Below are positions 15,783 through 19,939 of a DNA stretch of 20,258 bases, in pieces (position 1 is the stretch's first letter; each line of letters begins with the position of its first letter). Location of the stretch: positions 1 to 20,258 of IMG/VR virus record IMGVR_UViG_3300037070_008288. One strand, 5' to 3'. The notes beneath the pieces are model-generated. The model worked only from the letters and a program-made list of their open reading frames with translations. It did not search any database and was not told where the DNA came from. Source of the stretch: a virus. The translations under genes were made by a program, and so were the position numbers.

Positions 15783-15896
15783 ATGTACACGAATCATTCG
15801 CACATCAAAGACTACAAGACGCGGATGCAAGTCATCTGGTCGAAGACCATGCTGCACTACACCGGCGGCAACGCTTTCCGGCTGGTGAAAGCATGA
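15783..15896 (+). CDS. Micro-protein, 37 aa, unknown
   Basis: Starts at an ATG with GGAG six bases upstream. The protein is basic and aromatic (HSHIKDYKTRMQVIW, HYTGGNAFRLVKA), without a membrane segment or known motif. It is the first of three overlapping micro-genes, its stop overlapping the next ATG. It lies directly behind the strong terminator of regulator A with no clear promoter, so expression would need read-through, antitermination or an unseen start. Ribosome site and tight coupling are the main evidence for its being real. Confidence 0.5.
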   Translation: MYTNHSHIKDYKTRMQVIWSKTMLHYTGGNAFRLVKA

Positions 15897-15997
15897 ACGA
15901 CAACGCCCTTCGCGCGACGCGCCTCGTTTGCCTGACGATCTTCCTGGTCGCCTGCCTCATGTACGTCCAGGACTACATCGCGTGGTGCCCCAAGTGA
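15893..15997 (+). CDS. Small membrane protein, 34 aa
   Basis: Start ATG overlaps the previous stop (ATGA). The peptide has a basic N-terminus (RATR) followed by one hydrophobic helix, LVCLTIFLVACLMYV (residues 11-25), and a short polar tail, so it should be an inner-membrane micro-protein. The next gene starts inside its stop codon. The pair of single-helix proteins could belong to a lysis, exclusion or signalling function; no family was recognised. Confidence 0.5.
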   Translation: MNDNALRATRLVCLTIFLVACLMYVQDYIAWCPK

Positions 15998-16086
15998 CCG
16001 CAGAGCTCATAGTGGTCATCGGCCAGGTGTGCACGATCGGCGGCGTCTTCATCGGGTACGCCCTCGATAAACTTCTCAAACGCTAG
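15994..16086 (+). CDS. Small membrane protein, 30 aa, GTG start
   Basis: GTG start overlaps the preceding TGA (GTGA). One hydrophobic stretch (LIVVIGQVCTIGGVFIGYAL) spans nearly the whole peptide and is followed by a basic end, DKLLKR, suggesting N-out/C-in insertion. The gene is followed within six bases by a perfect terminator, so it closes the micro-operon. Function unknown. Confidence 0.45.
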   Translation: MTAELIVVIGQVCTIGGVFIGYALDKLLKR

Positions 16087-16091
16087 CCAGC

Positions 16092-16117
16092 GGGCGCCTT
16101 CGGGCGCCCCCTTTTTT
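16092..16117 (+). terminator. Intrinsic terminator after the micro-operon
   Basis: GGGCGCC-TTCG-GGCGCCC, a 7-bp GC stem with a stable TTCG loop, then CC and six T. The same 18-base hairpin follows regulator B. Confidence 0.9.
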
Positions 16118-16125
16118 CGGCCCTC

Positions 16126-16242
16126 GCCCCAGATGGCGAGGCGCGTGGCCGTCAGCCTGTCTCCCACCCCCCCAGCCCCCCTCCGCGCGGGCGCAGCCCC
16201 GTCAGCCTGGCAACGGGGGCCTGCCCCAGATGGCGAGGCGCG
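16126..16242. repeat. GC-rich spacer with two repeat families
   Basis: GCCCCAGATGGCGAGGCGCG occurs identically at 16126-16145 and 16223-16242. CCGTCAGCCTG occurs at 16149-16159 and 16199-16209. Both families recur on the far side of regulator B. The spacer has C-runs and no credible gene, and its composition is far more GC-rich than the flanking promoter. Confidence 0.75.
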
Positions 16243-16273
16243 CTGCCCACGCATTACAATTGAAATACTTCGT

Positions 16274-16290
16274 TACACTTTTCTTGTGTA
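16274..16290 (+). promoter_or_regulatory. Operator of regulator B, TACAC-N7-GTGTA
   Basis: TACAC-TTTTCTT-GTGTA overlaps the -35. It is the core of a 41-bp element (16253-16293) that agrees with 15288-15328 upstream of regulator A at 36 positions. Confidence 0.65.
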
Positions 16291-16316
16291 CAAGGGTAAC
16301 AATGATGATGTACTAT
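16287..16316 (+). promoter_or_regulatory. Promoter of regulator B, TGTACA-18-TACTAT
   Basis: TGTACA is followed after 18 bases by TACTAT (4 of 6 consensus matches). Predicted +1 near 16323, at the base of the leader hairpin. Confidence 0.5.
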
Positions 16317-16320
16317 TCTT

Positions 16321-16344
16321 ATGTGCGTTAATTAAGACGCACAT
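16321..16344 (+). promoter_or_regulatory. 5' stem-loop in the regulator B leader
   Basis: ATGTGCGT and ACGCACAT pair perfectly over 8 bp around TAATTAAG. It sits at the predicted mRNA 5' end and stops six bases before AGGAG. Same place as in regulator A, but unrelated sequence. Confidence 0.6.
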
Positions 16345-16360
16345 TTAAAGGAGATAGGAA

Positions 16361-16654
16361 ATGGCGAAGATTGAGATTGGTTTTGAGGATTTCCAGGCCC
16401 TGGTTGCTCGGGTTGCGAAGCTCGAGGAGCAGGCGGCGAAGAGCCGGGGCATTGCGAGCACCCGGGAGATGACCGATGAGGACGCCAAGCGGGTTCTCAA
16501 TGGGGATCTGAAGGAAAAGAGCCACAAGGTGGCCGCGGAGATCCTCGGGTTGTCCTACGGGCAAGTTTACTCGGCCCGCGGGGAATACACCTTCAAGCAC
16601 GTTCTGAAGGCCCTCAAGGCGGAGGGCTGGAAGAACGCTTGGGCGAAGGCCTAA
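16361..16654 (+). CDS. Coiled-coil / helix-turn-helix regulator, copy B
   Basis: 97 aa, close paralogue of copy A: coiled coil at about residues 8-30, then REMTDEDAKRVLNGD and the helix-turn-helix-like HKVAAEILGLSYGQVYSAR (56-74). Only six of 81 aligned residues differ from A (S/A, T/I, D/E, T/I, G/A, V/A), but 54 of 81 codons differ. By hand count only about 13 of these codons end in A or T, against about 36 in A. The N-terminal residues before the coiled coil are unrelated. ATG has AGGAG seven bases upstream within a leader sequence like that of A (GGAGATAG). Own promoter, operator and terminator make it a self-contained cassette. Confidence 0.75.
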   Translation: MAKIEIGFEDFQALVARVAKLEEQAAKSRGIASTREMTDEDAKRVLNGDLKEKSHKVAAEILGLSYGQVYSARGEYTFKHVLKALKAEGWKNAWAKA

Positions 16655-16661
16655 GCACTGG

Positions 16662-16685
16662 GGGCGCCTTCGGGCGCCCTTTTTT
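16662..16685 (+). terminator. Intrinsic terminator after regulator B
   Basis: GGGCGCC-TTCG-GGCGCCC followed by six T, eight bases after the stop; identical in stem and loop to the terminator of the preceding micro-operon. Confidence 0.9.
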
Positions 16686-16741
16686 ACGTCCCTGATCCCC
16701 TGTGGGTCATCTCCTCCGTCCCCCTGCCCCTGGGAGCATGC

Positions 16742-16824
16742 CCGTCAGCCCCAGATGGTGAGGCGCCTCGCTCGAAGCGCATTTCCTCCGTTCCCAGGCC
16801 CCGGGGCGCACTGCCGTCAGCCTG
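16742..16824. repeat. Second GC-rich spacer with the same repeat families
   Basis: GCCCCAGATGGTGAGGCGCC (16748-16767) differs from the copies left of regulator B at two positions. CCGTCAGCC (16742-16750) and CCGTCAGCCTG (16814-16824) match the second family. Regulator B is thus bracketed by direct repeats. Confidence 0.7.
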
Positions 16825-16841
16825 CTGGGCACAAAAATGAC

Positions 16842-16863
16842 AAAAAAAGCGCCCGAAGGCGCT
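16842..16863 (-). terminator. Intrinsic terminator after regulator C
   Basis: On the minus strand AGCGCC-TTCG-GGCGCT is followed by a run of T (16848-16842), about 12 bases after the stop of regulator C. It uses the same TTCG-loop design as the two plus-strand terminators and faces them. Confidence 0.88.
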
Positions 16864-16875
16864 ATTTCCGATGAT

Positions 16876-17319
16876 CTACGTGCGCCGTTTCCAAGGCGAG
16901 CGCCATCCAGACTCTTCGAGCAGGCGGTGAATTGGCTTGAATGTGTAGCACATGCGACAACTGTAAACTTGGGCGTAGGTAAGCCCCAACATCGTGGCGG
17001 CCTCACGATGATTCAAATCCTTGTAATCCCCGTTAAGGACCTTGAGAGCGTCCTCGCGAGTCATCTCACGAATGAGGGCTGAGGATCGGTTCTTGTTGAC
17101 AATCCTCGAATTATCTCGCTCCTCGAGGACTCTAATACGCTCCAGGAGATCTTTTTGGGTCTTTTCCAGTTGATGTATCTTCTGCAGTCCCTGAACATAC
17201 GCGGATAGGCCCTCGTGCAAAGGCCTAACCATCTCCTCCAGATCTTTTTGATTCTTCTCGATGTGTGCCAGACGGGATGCCATTAGCGGCCCCCAAACTG
17301 TCTCGTCCATGTCAGACAT
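16876..17319 (-). CDS. Coiled-coil / helix-turn-helix regulator, copy C
   Basis: 147 aa, more distant paralogue of A and B. Residues about 15-70 form a longer coiled coil (LAHIEKNQKDLEEM, LEKTQKDLLERIRVLEER). Residues 84-140 repeat the shared domain: REMTREDALKVLNGDY, then the helix-turn-helix-like NHREAATMLGLTYAQVYSCR. About 32 of 62 residues agree with A. The C-terminus is strongly basic (WRSPWKRRT). Invariant among all three are REMT, D-A, VLNGD, H, AA, LGL, Y, QVYS, R, YTFK and the final G-W. It is the last gene of the operon transcribed from 18578, overlaps the preceding gene by 8 bp and ends at a strong terminator. Probable DNA-binding regulator under different control from A and B. Confidence 0.7.
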   Translation of the reverse strand: MSDMDETVWGPLMASRLAHIEKNQKDLEEMVRPLHEGLSAYVQGLQKIHQLEKTQKDLLERIRVLEERDNSRIVNKNRSSALIREMTREDALKVLNGDYKDLNHREAATMLGLTYAQVYSCRMCYTFKPIHRLLEESGWRSPWKRRT

Positions 17320-17605
17320 TGGCTACGCCCCGTTCTTCAAGAATACCGTTGATGAGCATCAAGGTAACAATGCCCTTTGGAGTGAGCCCATAGTAACCTA
17401 TGGGATCCGTATCAAAGCGCCCACACTCAGAAATCGTGGGGTTGGTGATGGAAATACCATCAAAGAGGAATGAGATGCGTGTGGTTTCAGTGCGAAGTAT
17501 GGTCCATTCCTTGCTTGGTTCCACCTCCTGCATGGTTAAGAGCATTTCACGAGGCATCATGCCCCGCAAGATCCTGTACGGGGTGATCTCATCATAGCGG
17601 CTCAT
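17312..17605 (-). CDS. Small phage protein, unknown
   Basis: 97 aa, ATG overlapping the previous stop (ATGA). The N-terminal half has mixed structure (RYDEITPYRILRGMMPREML). The middle is beta-like (RISFLFDGISITNP), and the C-terminus YYGLTPKGIVTLMLINGILEE looks like a helical, winged-helix-style ending. No family recognised. Coupling to the upstream gene and overlap with regulator C suggest coordinated, early-type expression. Confidence 0.6.
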   Translation of the reverse strand: MSRYDEITPYRILRGMMPREMLLTMQEVEPSKEWTILRTETTRISFLFDGISITNPTISECGRFDTDPIGYYGLTPKGIVTLMLINGILEERGVANV

Positions 17606-17814
17606 AATGGCGCTACCTCAAGATCATCCACAGAACAAGAGCATTCCGGGGTGGGCCAACCATTGTAAAACAGTGACCGGGCACCGATTGGCGCGATGTT
17701 CTTCGTGGAATAGGTGCACTCGTGATGATTTTTGCACCAAAGTTTGATGTGCTGGCCGTATGGAACATCCTTGACAAGCACCCCGTACTGACCCCAATTT
17801 CCAAGATCTGGCAT
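17602..17814 (-). CDS. Small Cys/His-rich protein, unknown
   Basis: 70 aa. Cys and His are spaced as WCKNHHECTYS and later ECSCSVDDL, which could bind one zinc ion, though spacing does not match a standard finger. The ATG has AGGAG six bases upstream. It precedes the next gene with an ATGA overlap. Unknown role; small zinc-binding proteins are common among early phage genes that act on host enzymes. Confidence 0.6.
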   Translation of the reverse strand: MPDLGNWGQYGVLVKDVPYGQHIKLWCKNHHECTYSTKNIAPIGARSLFYNGWPTPECSCSVDDLEVAPL

Positions 17815-17826
17815 GACTATCTCCTG

Positions 17827-18084
17827 TTAGAAATACCGATGTGACCACGAGTGACCACAGCGAGAGCACTGAAGATGCTCACAAGCACCTTCCGGGCCGG
17901 CGTAGCTCCCCACATCCTCGTAGATGTGACCCTTCCGGTTGCACACCATCTCAAGCAGATGGTGCTTCACCACGTAGTACAGTGCCTTTCCCACGTACAC
18001 CCAATGCGGGAACAGGCGATCACGCTGGTCAAAGTAGTCCCCAGCGCGCAGATCGTGAGCAAGTTCGTTGATGTATCGGACCAT
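17827..18084 (-). CDS. Small zinc-ribbon protein (DUF1660-like C-terminus)
   Basis: 85 aa from the ATG with GGAG six bases upstream, one base past the previous stop codon. The N-terminus is helical (INELAHDLRAGDYFDQRDRL). The C-terminus CNRKGHIYEDVG then CEHLQCSRCGHSW gives a Cys-x4-His and Cys-x2-Cys-Gly-His arrangement like the short phage DUF1660 family, which is also C-x-x-x-G-H ... C-x-x-C-G-H. Probably binds one zinc. Longer readings upstream would overlap the preceding gene and lack a ribosome site. Confidence 0.6.
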   Translation of the reverse strand: MVRYINELAHDLRAGDYFDQRDRLFPHWVYVGKALYYVVKHHLLEMVCNRKGHIYEDVGSYAGPEGACEHLQCSRCGHSWSHRYF

Positions 18085-18085
18085 G

Positions 18086-18340
18086 TTAGGCTCCACACTT
18101 GTGCTGATGGGTGCGACCTGCGGACATGTGAACCCCACACTTCGGGCACACAGCACGCACGCGATGAAATAAACCACGCTCCTTGGCCTCAGCCAATGAG
18201 AGCACGTAGATCATGACGCCCTGCACTTCGCGTGCTGGCATCCCCTCAACTGGCAACTTCTTCTTAGGAGCTAGTCCCAAGAATTTGTTCATGTCACCAG
18301 AAAAGTGCCGACCATAATCTCCAACAAGGCGGAATCCCAT
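18086..18340 (-). CDS. Small zinc-finger-like protein, unknown
   Basis: 84 aa. Start chosen at the ATG with GGAG seven bases upstream, one base after the preceding stop; a longer frame to 18424 runs through the upstream gene. The C-terminus is CPKCGVHMSAGRTHQHKC (residues about 66-83), a compact Cys-x2-Cys...His-x-His-x-Cys cluster that should bind zinc. The rest is basic with a helical middle (REVQGVMIYVLSLAEAKERG). Function unknown; neighbouring genes also encode small zinc-binding-like proteins. Confidence 0.6.
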   Translation of the reverse strand: MGFRLVGDYGRHFSGDMNKFLGLAPKKKLPVEGMPAREVQGVMIYVLSLAEAKERGLFHRVRAVCPKCGVHMSAGRTHQHKCGA

Positions 18341-18341
18341 C

Positions 18342-18506
18342 TTAGCACTCCACCGAGGTGATGTGGGCGACGGCCCCGAGCTTCCCAAATTCTTTTTCGG
18401 AAGCGATGTTGAAGTCCGCAACATACTGCTCGAATGTTACAGTGGCAGCCTCATAATCCGCAACCTCTGAGATCTGAAGCTTCACGGTGTAAATCACTTG
18501 GCGCAT
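18342..18506 (-). CDS. Small acidic protein, 54 aa, first gene of the early-type operon
   Basis: ATG with GGAG nine bases upstream, about 36 bases downstream of the predicted transcription start. Sequence begins MRQVIYTVKLQI and continues with an acidic helix region (SEVADYEAATVTFEQY) ending AHITSVEC. A beta-alpha-beta plan is plausible. It is one base away from the next gene. The tight chain of genes down to regulator C indicates a single operon. No family recognised. Confidence 0.6.
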   Translation of the reverse strand: MRQVIYTVKLQISEVADYEAATVTFEQYVADFNIASEKEFGKLGAVAHITSVEC

Positions 18507-18525
18507 TTTCACAATCTCCGTAATG

Positions 18526-18542
18526 TGATCGAATTACGATCA
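18526..18542 (-). promoter_or_regulatory. 5' stem-loop at the start of the 18506-16876 operon
   Basis: On the minus strand TGATCG-TAATT-CGATCA is a perfect 6-bp stem whose first base is at the predicted +1 (about 18542). It ends about six bases before the GGAG of the first gene. Confidence 0.5.
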
Positions 18543-18548
18543 TGAACT

Positions 18549-18578
18549 ATTATACACCGTCCTTGCGCTCCATGTACA
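18549..18578 (-). promoter_or_regulatory. Promoter of the small-gene operon, TGTACA-18-TATAAT
   Basis: TGTACA (18578-18573), 18-base spacer, perfect TATAAT (18554-18549). Unlike the capsid promoter it has no CCTAATCAAAA block upstream and no TACAC-N7-GTGTA operator. Confidence 0.65.
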
Positions 18579-18692
18579 TAAATTCATTCACAATTTTCTA
18601 TGCTCCTACGATCAAAGTTTCATCGGTATGTGCTGCCCACCCATACCCAGAGTTGCCACCGACTGCCACCCGGCCCGGGCAGCCCGTCGCCT

Positions 18693-18910
18693 CTTAAGTT
18701 ATTAATTTTATTAAACTTTTAGGTGTAGCCACTTTACGTCCCCCGAATACGACCGGCTTTAGGAATAACAAAATTATTAAATTATTAATGGCGCTGGTTC
18801 TCTGGTTGTGTATTATGGGAAAATTCCTCCTTATTTTTCCTATTAATAATATAAATTCTATGGATAAAAAGGGCTTATACCTAAATATTTAATAAAATTA
18901 ATAACTTAAG
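18693..18910. repeat. 218-bp AT-rich segment bounded by 35-bp inverted repeats
   Basis: Arm 18693-18727 begins CTTAAGTTATTAATTTTATT and pairs with 18876-18910, which ends AATAAAATTAATAACTTAAG. The outer 23 bp match perfectly and the full 35 bp at 32 positions. Inside, TTATTAATGG near 18781-18790 and CCTATTAATAA near 18839 give further imperfect pairing, and GGGAAAAT/ATTTTTCC near 18818-18841 forms an inner hairpin. No transposase and no flanking target duplication are visible. Confidence 0.75.
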
Positions 18911-18976
18911 TGTTAGTAAGATCGCCCATTTACGTTCACCTCCGATGTGGTTGAAATGATCATTGTGGGCCAGGCA

Positions 18977-19004
18977 TAAAATTAGGCCTTATGTAAGGCC
19001 TAAT
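18977..19004 (-). terminator. Weak hairpin terminator of the 20258-19043 cluster
   Basis: ATTAGGCCTTA and TAAGGCCTAAT form a perfect 11-bp inverted repeat with two central bases. On the minus strand it is followed by TTTA, a short T-run, about 40 bases past the last stop codon. The hairpin also touches the upstream end of the plus-strand promoter. Confidence 0.5.
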
Positions 19005-19012
19005 CAAAAAGG

Positions 19013-19041
19013 TGTACAAACAGAGAAATCCACGTTATAAT
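19013..19041 (+). promoter_or_regulatory. Plus-strand promoter facing a minus-strand gene cluster, TGTACA-17-TATAAT
   Basis: TGTACA, 17-base spacer and perfect TATAAT. The 20 bases ending in the -35 (18999-19018) match the capsid promoter block at 19 of 20 positions. The predicted start, near 19048, lies inside the last codons of the minus-strand gene 19043-19537, and no plus-strand gene follows, so the transcript would be antisense. Confidence 0.65.
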
Positions 19042-19042
19042 A

Positions 19043-19537
19043 TTACCCCTCCTTTTTCAAGGTCACCTCGAGCGCCCATGCTTCGAGCGTTGCGCGTCGT
19101 GCTTTGCGTCTCGCGCCCCCAGGCGTCAGCTCGCCATGAGCCTTGCGCAGCTTTTCTCTGTGTGCTGCACTGAGCTTGTAGGGTGCCATGTGCGTGACCC
19201 CGTACCGCGTGTAGGCCCCAATGCCAAACTCCTTCAGCAGCCTCACCTTCATGTCCTCGTAGCTCTCCCAGGGTATGCCCACTCCTCTTGAGATCCCATA
19301 GGGCACGAATGCTCGGTAGTGCCTCGCGTTCTCCTCGCACCGCCTGCACCAGATAGCTGTGTGACCCTCCTTCCTGCGATCCACTGTTGAGTACCGGACC
19401 CACCGGTAGCTGTCTCGAGGCTGGTCCTTCCCGCACCAGGAGCAGAAGGTGTACATCTGAAACGGCCGGCAGCGGGCCATGACGGTTGATCGCCACGCGT
19501 CCACCAGCTGGTCGATACTGCGCTTGTCTCCTGTCAT
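19043..19537 (-). CDS. Zinc-ribbon phage protein, possibly endonuclease VII-like
   Basis: 164 aa from an ATG that overlaps the previous stop (ATGA); longer readings to 19711 run through two upstream genes. It has CSWCGKDQPRDSYRW and then WCRRCEEN (about residues 32-70), two Cys-x2-Cys knuckles some 30 residues apart. This treble-clef-like spacing is seen in N-termini of phage endonuclease VII/HNH-type and related zinc proteins. The remainder is basic and helical (SAAHREKLRKAHGELTPGGA) without an identifiable H-N-H active site, so nuclease activity is not established. Last gene of its cluster. Confidence 0.6.
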   Translation of the reverse strand: MTGDKRSIDQLVDAWRSTVMARCRPFQMYTFCSWCGKDQPRDSYRWVRYSTVDRRKEGHTAIWCRRCEENARHYRAFVPYGISRGVGIPWESYEDMKVRLLKEFGIGAYTRYGVTHMAPYKLSAAHREKLRKAHGELTPGGARRKARRATLEAWALEVTLKKEG

Positions 19538-19686
19538 GTGACCCGCCCTAGCCACGCCCTGAGCGTGGCCTGTTCTTGCCAGACCCGCCACAGAGCATGA
19601 GGTCTGGAAGGGTGAGACCGCCCGCCAGTTAGCAGCACGAACTTCCACCAAGACAGAAGGACGAAAGCTGTCATCGGTTCTACCAT
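19534..19686 (-). CDS. Small membrane-anchored protein, 50 aa
   Basis: ATG preceded by GGAGGT six bases upstream, a strong ribosome site. Residues 6-20 (TAFVLLSWWKFVLLT) form one short hydrophobic segment. A basic, Trp-containing tail follows (WRVWQEQATLRAWLGRV) that could lie on the membrane surface. It overlaps the preceding gene by 7 bp and the next by ATGA. Unknown function. Confidence 0.5.
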   Translation of the reverse strand: MVEPMTAFVLLSWWKFVLLTGGRSHPSRPHALWRVWQEQATLRAWLGRVT

Positions 19687-19790
19687 GGCCACACCTCCGG
19701 TACATAGGCAACAGCCGCGAGGACGGCGAGCATCGTCACTACAGCAACGGCGTCCCAGAAGCGGTCCCACGCCCAAGCCTTAACAATCAT
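19680..19790 (-). CDS. Micro membrane protein, 36 aa
   Basis: ATG overlaps the previous stop (ATGA). Sequence MIVKAWAWDRFWDAV followed by the hydrophobic helix VAVVTMLAVLAAVAYV and a Trp/Pro end (PEVWPW). A single-pass membrane micro-protein is the natural reading. Coupled on both sides. Support is coupling and composition rather than homology. Confidence 0.5.
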   Translation of the reverse strand: MIVKAWAWDRFWDAVAVVTMLAVLAAVAYVPEVWPW

Positions 19791-19939
19791 AGCACGCCCT
19801 CTACGATGGCTTTGGTAGCTGTTTGAAAGATCATGTGGATCTGCTCCGAGGTATAGCCTGCTCGCTGAAGCTCCTCCTTGAGGATGCTGAGCTTCTCCAC
19901 GGCGTACTGCAACGTCTCTGTGCTGATGCTGGCCATCAT
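19787..19939 (-). CDS. Small helical protein, 50 aa
   Basis: GGGAGG lies just upstream of two adjacent ATG codons (ATGATG); the first overlaps the previous stop, the second has better spacing, so start is uncertain by one residue. The protein is a helical hairpin by pattern (LQYAVEKLSILKEELQRAGYT, then EQIHMIFQTATKAI), similar in style to small phage helix-loop-helix proteins such as those with a YT-x-E-Q-I-x-x-x-F motif. Function unknown. Confidence 0.55.
   Translation of the reverse strand: MMASISTETLQYAVEKLSILKEELQRAGYTSEQIHMIFQTATKAIVEGVL

Larger units (their letters stand above)
18507..19042. other. AT-rich non-coding region with promoters and long inverted repeat
   Basis: No credible gene on either strand. 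It contains the minus-strand promoter of the 18506-16876 operon, a GC-rich patch near 18640-18690 with two TGCCACC repeats, a 218-bp AT-rich segment bounded by inverted repeats, a minus-directed hairpin and a plus-directed promoter. A structured RNA or an origin are the main alternatives to simple spacer. Confidence 0.6.

Noticed and set aside
16126-16242. CRISPR-like array suggested by repeated 20-mers
   Set aside because: Only two or three copies, irregular spacing, two interleaved repeat families and no cas genes.
18693-18910. Miniature transposon (MITE) with 35-bp terminal inverted repeats
   Set aside because: The flanks (GTCGCCT and TGTTAGT) show no target-site duplication and no second copy is present, so it is kept only as an unexplained inverted repeat.
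19043-19711. Long 222-aa version of the zinc-ribbon protein
   Set aside because: The extra 58 residues overlap two coupled small genes and lack a ribosome site; the ATG at 19537 overlaps the preceding stop.
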